Origin: Pseudomonadota bacterium | GTDB lineage: Bacteria > Pseudomonadota > Gammaproteobacteria > Competibacterales > Competibacteraceae | Assembly (NCBI GenBank): GCA_018262135.1 | Contig: JAGTSD010000156.1 | Span: 1-7,017, forward strand | Direction: 5' to 3' | Length of the DNA stretch: 7,017 nt | Part shown: one piece after another, positions 6,646 through 7,017 of the stretch | Layout of the letters: each line of letters starts with the position of its first letter | Position numbering within the stretch: position 1 is the first letter of the stretch | Translations under genes and position numbers: made by a program | The notes under the pieces: model-generated | Told to the model about the DNA's origin: nothing | Databases searched by the model: none | The model's input: the letters and a program-made list of their open reading frames with translations, nothing else

Positions 6646-7017
6646 ATGCGTCGCCTCTGGTTGCTGCTTCTGATCTGCGCGCTCGGCGCCTGGTTCGCGT
6701 GGCGGGACCGCGCCATCGAACGGTCACCCGGCATCCTGGCCCCCGACGCTCCGCAACAGCAACCGCTGGACGCAGCAGCGCCATCCTTCCGCAAAGACCG
6801 TTATGAAATCAAGGCATTGGCCGAATTCGCCATCGAAGCCCGGGTGCTGGGCCGGGAACATTACCGCTTCGACGCCGGCGCGGAACTGGCGCCGGTGGAT
6901 CTGGCGCTGGGTTGGGGACCGATGTCGGACAGCGCGGTGCTGGCGGAGATCGCCATTCATCAACGCAACCGGTTCTACTACTGGCTCACCGTCACCTTTC
7001 CCATCCCGCGCCGGGAC
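6646..7017 (+). CDS. Conserved hypothetical protein with N-terminal membrane anchor or signal peptide (3' partial)
   Basis: An open frame of 124 codons starts at the ATG at 6646, 18 bases after the xseA stop, and continues past the window edge. Residues 1-4 are MRRL, followed by a hydrophobic segment of about 15 residues (WLLLLICALGAWFAW) and then a charged exit. This fits a single transmembrane anchor or an uncleaved signal peptide with the rest outside the cytoplasm. After a Pro/Gln/Ala-rich linker (about 32-47) comes a folded-looking part: RYEIKALAEFAIEARVLGREHYRF, then a run with ELAPVDLALGWGPMSD and RNRFYYWLTVTFPIPRRD. I recall similar hypothetical proteins in gammaproteobacteria with the LALGWG-x-MSD motif and a later Ser-Ala-Asn-Met-His segment, which would lie beyond the edge. 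No enzymatic motif is recognisable and I propose no function. The ribosome binding site is weak, so translation may depend on xseA readthrough or coupling. Codon use matches the neighbours. Confidence 0.8.
   Translation, partial: MRRLWLLLLICALGAWFAWRDRAIERSPGILAPDAPQQQPLDAAAPSFRKDRYEIKALAEFAIEARVLGREHYRFDAGAELAPVDLALGWGPMSDSAVLAEIAIHQRNRFYYWLTVTFPIPRRD

Noticed and set aside
1..7017. tRNA or rRNA genes, CRISPR arrays, riboswitches, toxin-antitoxin or phage-defence modules
   Set aside because: No cloverleaf, rRNA-like stretch, spaced repeats or purine-riboswitch-like leader was visible, and every gap between genes is under 200 bases; nothing supports an undescribed defence system here.

Overview
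The window looks like chromosomal DNA of a GC-rich gammaproteobacterium. The guanine biosynthesis pair guaB-guaA sits divergently from xseA, the same arrangement as in Escherichia coli, and all three proteins are full-length, gammaproteobacterial-type members of their families. The exact lineage cannot be fixed from the sequence; the GC bias and the FhlA-like regulator and SDR genes would fit an environmental group such as the Chromatiales or Competibacter relatives, which is a guess.

Left edge (1-574): the 3' part of a sigma-54-dependent activator runs rightward into the window. Its AAA+ domain looks normal, but the C-terminal Fis-type helix-turn-helix breaks off halfway and is replaced by a short unrelated tail containing a strong hairpin. 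It converges on the next gene with about 38 AT-rich bases between.

Leftward block (575-5189, minus strand): read in its own direction this is guaB, guaA, a broken SDR gene and an intact FabG-like SDR gene. The gaps are 59, 37 and 9-18 bases, so a single transcript from the guaB promoter at about 5228-5256 is possible. GuaB oxidises IMP to XMP and GuaA aminates XMP to GMP. The first SDR gene carries an internal deletion with a frameshift and also a perfect 24-bp tandem duplication. A GC-rich hairpin in the guaB-guaA gap overlaps the guaA ribosome binding site. A perfect DnaA-box sequence lies about 200 bases inside guaB.

Right block (5190-7017, plus strand): a short intergenic region carries back-to-back promoter candidates for guaB and xseA. 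Then come xseA (exonuclease VII large subunit, probably starting at a GTG) and, 18 bases later, the beginning of a small membrane-anchored or secreted conserved hypothetical protein that runs off the window.

Most of the window is ordinary core-genome sequence. I found no convincing new multi-gene system. The points worth a second look are gene decay and rearrangement at the left side (the activator's lost helix-turn-helix with its hairpin, and the damaged SDR gene) and the regulatory structure of the gua operon.
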